From Echinicola strongylocentroti (GTDB taxonomy: Bacteria > Bacteroidota > Bacteroidia > Cytophagales > Cyclobacteriaceae): DNA of 64,000 nucleotides. The stretch spans positions 5,893,501 through 5,957,500 of the forward strand of contig NZ_CP030041.1 in NCBI RefSeq assembly GCF_003260975.1. Reading direction: 5' to 3'. This document shows positions 34,914 to 44,316 of this stretch, piece after piece (position 1 is the stretch's first letter; each line of letters opens with the position of its first letter). The notes beneath the pieces are model-generated. The model saw nothing but the letters and a program-made list of their open reading frames with translations, searched no databases and was not told the DNA's origin. The position numbers were made by a program, and so were the translations under genes.

Positions 34914-35867
34914 ATGGATACAAAACGCATAAATGTTTTTATACTGACAGGTTTTTTGGGGGCTGGGAAAACAACTGTGCTAAATAATTTATTGCAGCAA
35001 TATGCCCGTGAAAACAACATGGTAATCGAAAATGAGTTTGGAGCGGCATCTGTGGATGGCGGTTTGGTGAATGTCCGGCAAGACCGAGTTTTTGAGTTGA
35101 ACAACGGGTGTATTTGTTGTTCATTGGGAGAAGAGCTCTATAGCGTCCTGAGAGAAATAGCGCAGATGCCCACTCCTCCTGAGAATGTGTTTATCGAAGC
35201 GTCGGGCTTGGCTGACCCTGGTGCTCTGGCCAGTGTTTTTGTGATGGAAACAGTGAGTGAGTATTTCGTAGTCAAAAGTGTCATAGGAATAGTCGATGCT
35301 GTTTTATTTGAGGATAGTTTGGTAGAAGTGCCAGAGGCGGGAAGACAATTGGCCATTGCTGATTTGATAGTGTTGAACAAGGAAGCAATGGTTGCCAAAG
35401 ACTACACCCACTCTCTCGTTCAGAGAATCAAGCGAATTAACCCTCTTTCTGTTGTATATCCTACCAATTACGGTAACATCAGCACTGAGCTGCTGGCCCA
35501 GCACTTTACTGAAGCCCCCCAGTTGTTAACTTATAAAGAAACACAATCGCATGAACACAGCGATGTCAAATCGATTTTGTTGGATTTTAAGGAGGTCGTT
35601 TTTGATCTTGGTCGTTTGCGAAGTATCTTGACGGTGTCACTATTTCTCCATTACCATCAGATTTACAGGATCAAAGGCTATGTCCATATCAATGGAAGCA
35701 AGCGCCTTCACTTGGTCCAAAGCGTAGGCCAGCAGCTTAGTATTTCTCCCGTCCATAGAAATGAGGTCCAAGATCCTTTTTTAGTGGTAATAGGAAAAGG
35801 GCTTACCAGAAAAGGGATAGAGAAACTGTTTTCCAAGGGCTTTGATCATGAAGCAATGGTCAAGTGA
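34914..35867 (+). CDS. CobW/COG0523-family GTPase (zinc metallochaperone)
   Basis: G3E P-loop GTPase. LTGFLGAGKTT (residues 11-21) is Walker A, NNGCICCSLGE (63-73) carries the CxCC metal motif (Cys66, 68, 69), EASGLADP is the switch region and IVLNKEA the base-specificity motif. It lacks the long His-rich linker of some members. Family proteins insert or relocate zinc or cobalt; the ZNG1/YeiR/YjiA group acts under zinc limitation. The ATG at 34914 was preferred over an in-frame TTG 33 bases upstream. It is a single-gene unit with a palindrome upstream. Confidence 0.9.
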   Translation: MDTKRINVFILTGFLGAGKTTVLNNLLQQYARENNMVIENEFGAASVDGGLVNVRQDRVFELNNGCICCSLGEELYSVLREIAQMPTPPENVFIEASGLADPGALASVFVMETVSEYFVVKSVIGIVDAVLFEDSLVEVPEAGRQLAIADLIVLNKEAMVAKDYTHSLVQRIKRINPLSVVYPTNYGNISTELLAQHFTEAPQLLTYKETQSHEHSDVKSILLDFKEVVFDLGRLRSILTVSLFLHYHQIYRIKGYVHINGSKRLHLVQSVGQQLSISPVHRNEVQDPFLVVIGKGLTRKGIEKLFSKGFDHEAMVK

Positions 35868-35965
35868 CAGGTGAAGACCAATCAAATATCATTTCTAGAA
35901 AGTCGTGACATGAAGAGTCCGATCGCCAATAAAGCAGCATTTTGCGTACTGTCTTCACCAATTGA

Positions 35966-37198
35966 TCAGGCTTTTTTGATCATCTTGAGGGAAAACCAGC
36001 CCAATACCACAATGATGATGGCCATTATCGCCCAAAGCCATGCTTTATTACCAAATAGCGGCAATGGAGCAGCAGCCGGTGTTGACTGGATGGCTATTGG
36101 CGGTTTTAGCGTAAGTGCTTTTGGGGAGGAAGGGATGTTTTCAGTGAATTGGGCAATATCATAATGCGGGGCTATTCCATTGGCCTGGCCATATACCAGA
36201 AAATAATCTGCCGGTGTCGTGAATCGGGCGATCAGCATATAGTCAAATCCTTTGGCTTCCACACCATTCACGGTGAGAGGTGTATTGTCCTGATTATGGA
36301 TGGTGATCCTGAGCTGCTGTAGCGTGGTAGGAGGCAGGTCAAATTGGTTGCCCGAGAGGGAGTTGAGCATTCCTGAAGCCAACTGACGGTACTGATAATG
36401 CCAGCCTTTTTCTATCTGTACACTGTCCGAAAGGTAGCTTATAGTGACTGGCCGATAATAGTCAAAATCTTCGTTAATATTGATCTTCACCTGACTTATC
36501 GGTACCGGCATGCTTAATTTCACTTCGATTTGACTTGACTTTGATTCATCATTCTGATGTGACTGAATACTGGCGACTTGGTGGTTTTGATAGGTTCCTT
36601 TTTCGATGACCTGCCGCTCTAGTGTTGCTTTTTGCAAGTTGGGATTTTTGCTGCTGGGGATGGCCAGTCGGTAATAGGGGTAATTGGCCGCCGGAAAATC
36701 CAACGTGGTGAACCGGAAGTCTGTGGAAGTGTTTTTGATGGAGAGTATCCTGTAATCTTCCAATAAGGTGAACCATTCTTTTTGGTCATGGCTTCCCTCC
36801 AGCTTTACTTTCCAGTCAAAGTTCTGTCGACCAATATCAAGGGCAATATGGTCCGTTATCGCTTCACCCGCTACTTCAAACGTGTAAAAGTGATGTCCAC
36901 TACTTTGTGAGGTGTTGAGTAATTTGAAGTCAATGGAGGCTTTGTCCGCTTTTGGCGCAGTGGACCTGAGGAGATAGGGAGCTTCTATCGTGTCCTGTTG
37001 GGCTGTGATGCCATAGATGCGGATATCATCGAGCTGTTGGTCGACCTTTCCGAAAATATCATCCGGCAGGTCAATCTGATGCCACGTATCGGTGATGCCT
37101 TCCAACTCACGCATATACGCGTAATCCTTGATTTGCCCTAAGGCCTGCTGGGACACCAGCAGGTAAACGGGGATTAGAAGTTTAATGATCGGTCTCAT
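35966..37198 (-). CDS. DUF3999-family exported protein
   Basis: 410 residues: signal peptide (MRPIIKLLIPVYLLVSQQAL, cleaved near GQI), a large beta-rich periplasmic part with coagulation-factor-like stretches (HHFYTFEVAGEAITDHIALD, DWKVKLEGSHDQKEWFTL), and a C-terminal anchor (WLWAIMAIIIVVLGWFSLKM). This matches DUF3999, nearly always encoded beside DUF2339. It overlaps the upstream DUF2339 gene by 17 bases, so the two are cotranscribed and probably form one envelope complex of unknown role. Confidence 0.82.
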   Translation of the reverse strand: MRPIIKLLIPVYLLVSQQALGQIKDYAYMRELEGITDTWHQIDLPDDIFGKVDQQLDDIRIYGITAQQDTIEAPYLLRSTAPKADKASIDFKLLNTSQSSGHHFYTFEVAGEAITDHIALDIGRQNFDWKVKLEGSHDQKEWFTLLEDYRILSIKNTSTDFRFTTLDFPAANYPYYRLAIPSSKNPNLQKATLERQVIEKGTYQNHQVASIQSHQNDESKSSQIEVKLSMPVPISQVKININEDFDYYRPVTISYLSDSVQIEKGWHYQYRQLASGMLNSLSGNQFDLPPTTLQQLRITIHNQDNTPLTVNGVEAKGFDYMLIARFTTPADYFLVYGQANGIAPHYDIAQFTENIPSSPKALTLKPPIAIQSTPAAAPLPLFGNKAWLWAIMAIIIVVLGWFSLKMIKKA

Positions 37199-39509
37199 CA
37201 GTGATAATGTGCTTGAATTTGTTGTACAAAAATGAAATGATCAGCAATAAAATGCCAAGGGAAATGAATACCACGGTTTTGGCGATGGTGTCCAAGTGGC
37301 TGATGTCATAGAAGAACAGTTTGAGCAGTGTAAGACCAAACAGCGCAATCGCCGCTATCCGCAGGTACTTTTTGTTTTTCCAGATTCCAATTCCTATCAC
37401 TGTCAGCGCATAGACACCCCAAAAGATACTAAGCCCAAGCTTATATTGACGGGACCAGCCGGCCATGTCCATCCAATGAATCAGTTCACTGCTGAGGGTC
37501 CATACTAACGTGAGGTGCAGTCCAAAATCAAATGCCATCACAAAAGAACGTTTCATAAAAGCCTGTTTTCGGTAGAAATAGGCAGCGATAAGGGCTAGGC
37601 CTACAAAAACAAAGGAGATATAGCGAATGATAATATTTCCAAACCCATATGCAAAGTATTCCGGGTGGGGTGGATCCAGATAAGTTACCCTAAGCTCACT
37701 TAACGCATAAAGACCATCGGTCAAAAAGATCAGTAAGGCAAAGGCCAATAAAACCAAGTTTACCCAGCCGAGAGGTTGACTGCGGAGTTTTTTGAAATTT
37801 AAAATCGCCAAAATTGCTAGAAAAGCCAGCGAATAGCAAATGGCCCAGATGCTCTTAAAATGGAGCAAGTCCTCGTTTCTAACGTATCCGATATTATCAA
37901 TGGCCACTTCCGAGATGACATACAGTTGCTGCCAGTAGGTGTTGATTTCTGCAAGTAAAGTGTAGAAAGCGCTAAAGAGGAGGATCGCGGGAATACCAAA
38001 AGAAATGACAGTGGCCGTTTCTTTTGTCGGTTTCCACGACGGGGAGAAGTCCGTTGTTGATTGCAGCCAATAGATCCACCCAAAGCCTGCCAAAAACAGC
38101 AAAGAGGAAAGAAAATGGATATTAATTAGTGGCGTAAAATGCGCTTCTTTTATTTCTGGATAATATGTGGCGTAGATGATCGACCAGTCTTGGATCAGGC
38201 TGAAGAAAGCGATGAGCATGAGGGGATAGGCCATTTTTTCGTAAAATGCTACCTGTTTGGTCCTTCCTATCCAGAATAATAACGCAGCTTCACCAGTCCA
38301 CAGCAATGTCACCCAATTGCCATCCAACTGTACTGGGAAAGTCAGGGTGACAAAGATCAAAACCAGCCCTATCACCAAATAGAAGAGGTTGCGATCAGCG
38401 AGTTTACGTCGATAAATCGGTAAGCTGACCAAGAAATGGATAATGGCATTGGCCAGTGTAAACAGTCCTAAAAAGGGGGCTTTATCCGGTTGATCTGAAA
38501 GAAGCGCATATCCTATTCCATAGAAGATAAAGGCATTGGTCATCAGCATGATGATATCTGCTGAATTGAACTTTTCCTTCTGAAGGAATTTATAAGCAAG
38601 GAATGCCAAGTAGAAGATCACAAAAAAGATCACCAGAAACGTCATGGCCAAGCCAAAATGTTCCGCGCGTCTATAATCGAAAACAAACCATACCAGATAG
38701 ATGATCCAAGTCAGTCCAAAAGCGGAATAGTAAAGTGCTTTCCAGTATTTTTTGATAGCAATGACAAGGATTCCCGCATTGATAATAGCGATATATGAAA
38801 AGAGAAAGCCGACATTGCCGGATCCATCACTGAGTAGAAAGGGGACAGCATAGGCGCCCACCAGTCCAATGTGTGCGATGACCTGCTTGTCGTAATGCAA
38901 TGCTGCCAGCACGGTAAAGGCCGTGAAAATAACCATCAGTGCAAAGGTTAACGGAAGCCCGATCAACCCATAAAAGCTAAATGCTGCAAAAGTAATAAAA
39001 TACATAATGGCCATGGCTCCACTGAGCAGCACAGCACTGAAATTTCCATACTTCTCTTTTAGCTTTATGGCAAATCCCATGAGACCAATTCCCAAGCCGT
39101 AGCCAATGATAATTCTGGTCAGTGGGCCGATCAGTTGGTTTTCAATGGTGTATTTGGCACCTATGGCGACCCCTATGATGACGATGATAATACCGATCTT
39201 ATTGGCGAGGTTTTCACCAATAACCTTTTCAAAGTCGATTTTTGGTTTTTTTGACTTGGGAGGGAAGTCCCAGGCCAAGGCTGCTTTTGACTTTTCCTGT
39301 TTACGGAAGGGCCGTAGCGATGGTGTTGGTTCCTTTTTGGGAATTTCGGGTAGCGTTTTTTCCTCTTTTCCGGCAGAGGTAGATGTTCTTTTTAATTGTT
39401 GGATTTCAGATTGCAGCTGATTGACTTCCTTGGAAAACGCTTCTTGTTTTTCCAGTAATACTTCCAGGTTTTTTAGAAGCAAGTCCAGCTTTTCGTGATT
39501 TTCAGCCAT
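37182..39509 (-). CDS. DUF2339-family polytopic membrane protein
   Basis: 775 residues. A coiled coil (residues 1-45, ENHEKLDLLLKNLEVLLEKQ) and a basic/proline-rich linker lead into FEKVIGENLANKIGIIIVII, the conserved DUF2339 entry, followed by more than 20 hydrophobic helices to the C-terminus. The function of the family is unknown; the constant pairing with DUF3999 suggests a shared envelope role. Confidence 0.88.
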   Translation of the reverse strand: MAENHEKLDLLLKNLEVLLEKQEAFSKEVNQLQSEIQQLKRTSTSAGKEEKTLPEIPKKEPTPSLRPFRKQEKSKAALAWDFPPKSKKPKIDFEKVIGENLANKIGIIIVIIGVAIGAKYTIENQLIGPLTRIIIGYGLGIGLMGFAIKLKEKYGNFSAVLLSGAMAIMYFITFAAFSFYGLIGLPLTFALMVIFTAFTVLAALHYDKQVIAHIGLVGAYAVPFLLSDGSGNVGFLFSYIAIINAGILVIAIKKYWKALYYSAFGLTWIIYLVWFVFDYRRAEHFGLAMTFLVIFFVIFYLAFLAYKFLQKEKFNSADIIMLMTNAFIFYGIGYALLSDQPDKAPFLGLFTLANAIIHFLVSLPIYRRKLADRNLFYLVIGLVLIFVTLTFPVQLDGNWVTLLWTGEAALLFWIGRTKQVAFYEKMAYPLMLIAFFSLIQDWSIIYATYYPEIKEAHFTPLINIHFLSSLLFLAGFGWIYWLQSTTDFSPSWKPTKETATVISFGIPAILLFSAFYTLLAEINTYWQQLYVISEVAIDNIGYVRNEDLLHFKSIWAICYSLAFLAILAILNFKKLRSQPLGWVNLVLLAFALLIFLTDGLYALSELRVTYLDPPHPEYFAYGFGNIIIRYISFVFVGLALIAAYFYRKQAFMKRSFVMAFDFGLHLTLVWTLSSELIHWMDMAGWSRQYKLGLSIFWGVYALTVIGIGIWKNKKYLRIAAIALFGLTLLKLFFYDISHLDTIAKTVVFISLGILLLIISFLYNKFKHIITDETDH

Positions 39510-39864
39510 AGATTAATGGTAAAATAGAGTCGATTGATGAAAAAATAGCAGTCAGCTAGCTATTCCGGCAATATAGGATTTTCTCGGCTAATAAAATGTG
39601 ATCTATTACAGGAAATACGAAAGCGTAAATTGTGAATCTCTCCGAATACTTACGACCTTTTGGGATAACGATTACAGATGTTGATGGTTATGAGGAAGTA
39701 ATTTGTTTCATATTGAAGGCGTTTTGTTTTTATGAAGCGGGAAGTGTAGAGCAGTTTCCTGTAGCGGGATAGGAAACAAACAACTGCCACCGATTCACCT
39801 AATTTTGCCTCAAAAAAACAATAGGTCGGTCTTCTTTACTGTAGCTATTTTCGTTGGGATTTGC
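39510..39864. other. Non-coding gap
   Basis: 355 bases between the DUF2339 start and the yjdM stop. No gene, clear hairpin terminator or copy of the dispersed repeats was seen. Confidence 0.6.
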
Positions 39865-40209
39865 CTAGGCTTTCTTTACAAAAATGGACTTTAAGGCCAT
39901 TGCGCCGAAGCCAGGGATTTTGCAGTCTATATTGTGGTCTCCCTCTACCAAACGAATGTTTTTTACCTTGGTGCCTGCTTTTATGGGGTGGGCAGCGCCT
40001 TTTACAGGCAGGTTTTTGATCACTACCACATCGTCGCCATCTTGGAGGGGATTACCGTTGGCATCTTTGACGTCCAGACTTTCTTCATCCTCCTCAGTAA
40101 CTGCAGTTTCTGGGTTCCACTCGTGGCCACATTCAGGGCACATCATCGAAACTCCGGTAGGGTAGGCGTATATGGAACTACATTGGGGACAAGGGCTATT
40201 CTCTGACAT
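39865..40209 (-). CDS. yjdM: YjdM/PhnA-family zinc-ribbon protein
   Basis: 114 residues from [10 protein letters not shown]. An N-terminal zinc ribbon (CPQC...[12 protein letters not shown]) is followed by the PhnA barrel: [38 protein letters not shown] and [20 protein letters not shown]. Despite the old name, the family is not a phosphonoacetate hydrolase; its function is unclear. A longer reading with 35 extra residues is possible but would overlap the upstream gene, so the internal ATG at 40209 is preferred. It lies 25 bases after that gene on the same strand. Confidence 0.9.
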   Translation of the reverse strand: MSENSPCPQCSSIYAYPTGVSMMCPECGHEWNPETAVTEEDEESLDVKDANGNPLQDGDDVVVIKNLPVKGAAHPIKAGTKVKNIRLVEGDHNIDCKIPGFGAMALKSIFVKKA

Positions 40210-40234
40210 GATTCGTAGTAATGTGTAGGATAAA

Positions 40235-40990
40235 TTACTGTTCTGTAAATACTTCTTCTTTATGATCATCGTGGTTTTGGTGATCACACAGCTCTTCGGA
40301 ATGCACTTCTCCAAAACCCGAACAGGTATGGCAAGCGCTGACCTCTTTTAGTGTCCCATCGCATCGTGGGCAGGTTAATCTTCCCTCACCTTCACATCGG
40401 GAGCATTGGTAATATTCGGTGATGTCAAAGACATTTTTCCGAGTGACGATCCCGGTGGCTTTACAGCGGCTGCAACCCACCACTCCTTTTCCTTTACAAT
40501 AGCTACAGTCCTGCTCGATGACTTTTTTGCCATGGCAGGTAGGGCAGGGTTGGTACCGATAACCTTTGGCATCACACAGCTTACAGGATGAAATAGCCTC
40601 CAAAGGAGCTTTCAGTGCTTGCTGTAGGGCTTTTGCCTCCTTATAGTTTTCTGCTTTGAACCCGTTTATTTCAAGGTATTTGTTGAGGAAATTAGAGCTG
40701 TTGTCGAATTGCTTTAATTGGTAAAGGGTTTCTGCAAAATAGTAGGGCATTTCTGGTGGAATGGAAACCCCGCTTTCGATAATTTGTCGGAAATAGTAAT
40801 TGGCTTTTTCATAATCACTTTTGGCGATGGAAGTTTTGGCCATTTCCATGAGACGGTCAGTTCTTCCTAGGTTGGGGCTACTTTGGCCAAAAGAAGTGTT
40901 GGTCATTCCGACCAATAATAATAAAATGAAAAGGGAAGTCTTTAAAGGGATAAGCCAGGAATGTTCCTGTGTGATTTTCTTTCGCGGCAT
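40235..40990 (-). CDS. Exported TPR protein with DnaJ-like cysteine-rich motifs
   Basis: 251 residues. The N-terminal segment ([20 protein letters not shown]) is a signal peptide or anchor. It is followed by a TPR-like part ([40 protein letters not shown]) and then at least four CxxCxGxG-type zinc motifs as in the DnaJ zinc-finger domain ([62 protein letters not shown]). The tail is His/Asp-rich ([12 protein letters not shown]). No J domain is present. It could be a metal-binding or folding factor on the envelope side; function unknown. Confidence 0.8.
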   Translation of the reverse strand: MPRKKITQEHSWLIPLKTSLFILLLLVGMTNTSFGQSSPNLGRTDRLMEMAKTSIAKSDYEKANYYFRQIIESGVSIPPEMPYYFAETLYQLKQFDNSSNFLNKYLEINGFKAENYKEAKALQQALKAPLEAISSCKLCDAKGYRYQPCPTCHGKKVIEQDCSYCKGKGVVGCSRCKATGIVTRKNVFDITEYYQCSRCEGEGRLTCPRCDGTLKEVSACHTCSGFGEVHSEELCDHQNHDDHKEEVFTEQ

Positions 40991-41458
40991 AGTATTGATT
41001 CTACTCTCTATCTAATCGAACTTAAAGAACTAAAATTTGCACGAAATGTCCGCAGTTTTTTCCTTTTTTTTAAGTTATATTAACATTATTAGTGCATTTT
41101 GAATGACTATTGCGCAAATGGTATGTATGATTTTACTACAAAAACAGGAGTTTTTATACAGCTTTTTTTAACGGCACACCATAGATGGTTCATCCTGTTT
41201 GTCCATCTTTTCCCAGGGTAGGAATCGCTAAAATAACCTCAAACTTGACAAGGTAACGAGATGAAATAAATTGTTTCGGGTATTTATTACTAGTTAATTG
41301 TTAAGGATTTTATAATTTACTGTTAAAAACGGAAATGGTTATTAAATGAATTGTAATTTTTAGTTATATTAAAAGTGATTTGTTAAAAAGCAGGCAGGGT
41401 TATTGATGAATAGCGACTGCAATCTTTTTGATGCACTATACAACTTAACTGTTTTAAC
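40991..41458. other. Non-coding AT-rich divergent intergenic region
   Basis: 468 bases between divergent genes. No gene or repeat copy is seen. Both promoters must lie here, but no convincing TAnnTTTG box stands out. Confidence 0.55.
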
Positions 41459-41908
41459 ATGATCAATGAAATTTTAAAAAATGTGGGGCCAGAGGTGATT
41501 TCTAAGATCACTAGCCAGTTTGGATTGTCAGAGGAGCAAGCCTCCAAAGCAGTAGACACCACACAAGAATCTCTCACTGCCACAGCCACCAAAGAAGCTG
41601 CAGGCGGGAACCTGGATGGATTGCTCAATATGATCAATCAAGGCAGTGGAGCGGCCGGTGGTAGTATGTTCCAGAAGTTTGCAGGAAACCTGGCCAGCGA
41701 TTATATCTCCAAGCTGGGAGTTTCTGAAGGTATTGCCCAGCAGATCAGCAATTTTGTCCTGCCATTGGTGCTCGATAAGATCCTAGGCCAGACTGGTGGA
41801 AATGCCGGCAAAGGTGACCTGATGAAGCTTATTGGAGGCAGTGCGGGTGATATCCTCAAGGGCAAGGCAGGAGATATGCTCGGCGGATTGGGGAATATGT
41901 TTAAATGA
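41459..41908 (+). CDS. DUF937-like small helical protein
   Basis: 149 residues, Gly/Ala-rich: FGLSEEQASKAVDTTQESLTATATK, GGNLDGLLNMINQGSG, then LGVSEGIAQQISNFVLPLVL and the terminal glycine-rich GDMLGGLGNMF. The repeated helix-turn patterns and small size resemble DUF937/YidB-type proteins of unknown function. No signal peptide. A helix-hairpin-helix protein follows on the same strand after 152 bases. Confidence 0.78.
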   Translation: MINEILKNVGPEVISKITSQFGLSEEQASKAVDTTQESLTATATKEAAGGNLDGLLNMINQGSGAAGGSMFQKFAGNLASDYISKLGVSEGIAQQISNFVLPLVLDKILGQTGGNAGKGDLMKLIGGSAGDILKGKAGDMLGGLGNMFK

Positions 41909-42060
41909 CAATCATCCTTTTTATGGGGGTTTAATAATGCGGAAGCATTGGCCGACTATGCTGGATATGGTCATATAGACTTTATTAAGCTCATTAATGA
42001 TTGGCATCGCTACCACAGGACAACTTTAACTTAATTTTCAATTATAATTCGTTTACAATC

Positions 42061-42468
42061 ATGTCAAAAACCATCACAAGCATTGAAGGAATTGGACCTG
42101 TGAATCAGGAAAAACTGACCAAAGCAGGAGTAAAAACCGTAGAAGGACTTTTGGAGAAAGGCGCCTCTAAAAAGGGCAGAAAGGAATTGGCCGAATCTTC
42201 AGGAATTGATGAAGGCAAGATCTTGGATTTTGTTAATATGGCTGATCTTTTTAGAATCAATGGCGTCGCCAGCCAATTTGCAGAATTGCTGAAAGCTACT
42301 GGGGTGGACACGGTCAAAGAACTTCGTACCCGAAATCCAGAAAATCTCCACAAGGCACTTACAGAAACCAATGAGGCAAAAAAACTTACCAGAACAGTTC
42401 CTGCATTAAGCCAAATAGAAGATTTTATCGATCAGGCCAAATCACTGGATCCGGTGGTTACCCATTGA
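42061..42468 (+). CDS. DUF4332 helix-hairpin-helix protein
   Basis: 135 residues from MSKTITSIEGIGPVNQEKLT. Two tandem helix-hairpin-helix units are visible (IEGIGPVNQEKLTKAGVKTV and INGVASQFAELLKATGVDTV), matching DUF4332, related to DNA-binding HhH folds. DNA or RNA binding is possible but unproven. The ATG was chosen over an in-frame TTG 60 bases upstream because it begins at the first HhH motif. It is followed by a perfect intrinsic terminator. Confidence 0.85.
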   Translation: MSKTITSIEGIGPVNQEKLTKAGVKTVEGLLEKGASKKGRKELAESSGIDEGKILDFVNMADLFRINGVASQFAELLKATGVDTVKELRTRNPENLHKALTETNEAKKLTRTVPALSQIEDFIDQAKSLDPVVTH

Positions 42469-42487
42469 TATTAGCTATAGAGACAGA

Positions 42488-42525
42488 CACCTTGGACGGT
42501 TTGCCGTCCAAGGTGTTTTTATTTT
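42488..42525 (+). terminator. Intrinsic terminator after the DUF4332 gene
   Basis: CACCTTGGACGG and CCGTCCAAGGTG form a perfect 12-bp stem with loop TTTG, followed by TTTTTATTTT. Confidence 0.93.
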
Positions 42526-42676
42526 AGCATGATTGATCCAATAGTAGAGAATGAAAAATATTTTTAGCCGATAGGCTGCTACCGAAACGATGACATCATG
42601 CTCACTAATAGAAGAAGATACAAAAAGCATCTAGTTATGCATTTCGGAAAGCCAGCCACCAGCTTAATCATTTTAT

Positions 42677-44209
42677 ATGACAACTAAAGAAGATTTCCAG
42701 CGGCATATTTCAGCAGGTTACCAAACGAAAAAAGACTTTTTTGTTTTAGGAACAGGTATACTGGAAAAAAATCCCGTGAAAGAAGCTACGGTCAAGATTC
42801 CCCTAAAGACACTCAATCGCCATGGGCTGATAGCAGGAGCTACAGGTACGGGTAAGACAAAGACATTGCAAGTGATGGCGGAGCAACTTTCACTGAAAGG
42901 AATTCCGAGCGTACTGATGGATCTAAAGGGTGATCTTTCAGGTCTCGCTTGCCCGGGCACTTCAAATGATCACATTGTCTGGCGAAGTGATGCGATAGGG
43001 GTAGAATATGATCCTGCGGGTCTTCCTGTGGAGTTTTTGACTATCAGTCAAGAGCCCGGGACTAGGCTAAGAGCCACAATAACGGAGTTTGGGCCGGTGC
43101 TGATTTCACAGATTTTGGACCTGAACAGTACCCAACAGGGGATTTTAGCCTTGGTTTTCAGGTTTTGTGATATCAAACACTTACCCTTGTTGGATTTGGA
43201 GGATTTGAAAGAAGTCTTACAATATGTGATCAATGAAGGTAAAGAAGAAATAAAGAAGGAGTTTGGCGCAGTCTCCTCGGCCTCTGTGAATACGATCATG
43301 CGAAAGATCATAGAACTTGAACAGCAGGGAGCGACATCGTTTTTTGGTGAGGTGTCTTTTGATGTCAATGATCTGCTGAGGCAGAGAGAAGGAAAAGGAG
43401 TGATTTCCATTATTCGATTGACTGATGTTCAAAGTAAGCCTAAGCTCTTTTCTACTTTTATGCTGAGTTTACTATCTGAAATCTATGAAACCTTTCCCGA
43501 GCAGGGAGATTCGGATAAGCCCAAGATGTGCCTTTTTATCGATGAGGCACATTTGGTATTTGACAATTCCTCCAAAGACCTAAGGGATAAAATTGAAGTG
43601 ATCGTCAAGCTGATCCGATCCAAGGGTGTCGGAGTTTATTTCTGTACGCAAAGTCCGACGGACATTCCGGAAAATGTCTTGGGGCAATTGGGGCTTAAGA
43701 TTCAACATTCCTTGAGGGCCTTCACCGCCAAGGACCGTAAGGCTATCGGCAAAACCGCCGAAAACTACCCAGAATCTACATTTTATGATACCAAAGAGGT
43801 CTTGACCAAAATGGGAATTGGCGAAGCATTAGTTACAGCACTTAATGAAAAAGGAATCCCCACACCCTTGGTGCACACGCTGGTGAGACCTCCCGTGACC
43901 AGAATGGATATACTGTCCAAAACCGAACTGGAGAGCTTGGTAAGTCAATCACAGCTCGTTCAGAAATATAACCAGGAGATCGATAGGCAAAGTGCACACG
44001 AGATGCTGGAGGCAAAAATCCTACAGGCAGAAGAAACAGCCAAAGAGAAGTATACATCTACTGCAAACCGAAAAACTACTTCACGTAAAAAGGAAGACAG
44101 TTTATTTGAAGAATTGTCCAAAAATACCATGGTCAGACAATTGGGCAGGACAATTTTCCGTGAATTGACGCGGAGTATTCTTGGCACCTTATCCGGAAAG
44201 CGCAAGTAA
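42677..44209 (+). CDS. HerA-like ATPase (DUF853/YjgR family)
   Basis: 510 residues of the FtsK/HerA superfamily. LIAGATGTGKTKTLQVM is Walker A, MCLFIDEAHLVFDNSS is Walker B, and GVGVYFCTQSPTDIPENVLG is the sensor/arginine-finger region typical of DUF853. The N-terminal FVLGTGILEKNPVKEATVKI is the HAS-barrel-like strand set. The C-terminal 70 residues are charged and coiled. The family is predicted to translocate nucleic acid or protein, but no partner NurA nuclease is encoded here. Single gene behind the terminator at 42488-42525. Confidence 0.9.
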   Translation: MTTKEDFQRHISAGYQTKKDFFVLGTGILEKNPVKEATVKIPLKTLNRHGLIAGATGTGKTKTLQVMAEQLSLKGIPSVLMDLKGDLSGLACPGTSNDHIVWRSDAIGVEYDPAGLPVEFLTISQEPGTRLRATITEFGPVLISQILDLNSTQQGILALVFRFCDIKHLPLLDLEDLKEVLQYVINEGKEEIKKEFGAVSSASVNTIMRKIIELEQQGATSFFGEVSFDVNDLLRQREGKGVISIIRLTDVQSKPKLFSTFMLSLLSEIYETFPEQGDSDKPKMCLFIDEAHLVFDNSSKDLRDKIEVIVKLIRSKGVGVYFCTQSPTDIPENVLGQLGLKIQHSLRAFTAKDRKAIGKTAENYPESTFYDTKEVLTKMGIGEALVTALNEKGIPTPLVHTLVRPPVTRMDILSKTELESLVSQSQLVQKYNQEIDRQSAHEMLEAKILQAEETAKEKYTSTANRKTTSRKKEDSLFEELSKNTMVRQLGRTIFRELTRSILGTLSGKRK

Positions 44210-44316
44210 GGTACTGCATCGCATAAGGGGTAGATGTTGCCCTAGTCGTATCGCTCATCTAGGATATATCCATAAGGGTTTTTTAATTTGGAAGAAGCAA
44301 TATATTTTTACAGTAT

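Noticed and set aside
35871..36164. A plus-strand frame after the COG0523 gene
   Set aside because: Mostly antisense to the end of the DUF3999 gene, which has a signal peptide, a C-terminal anchor and operon context.
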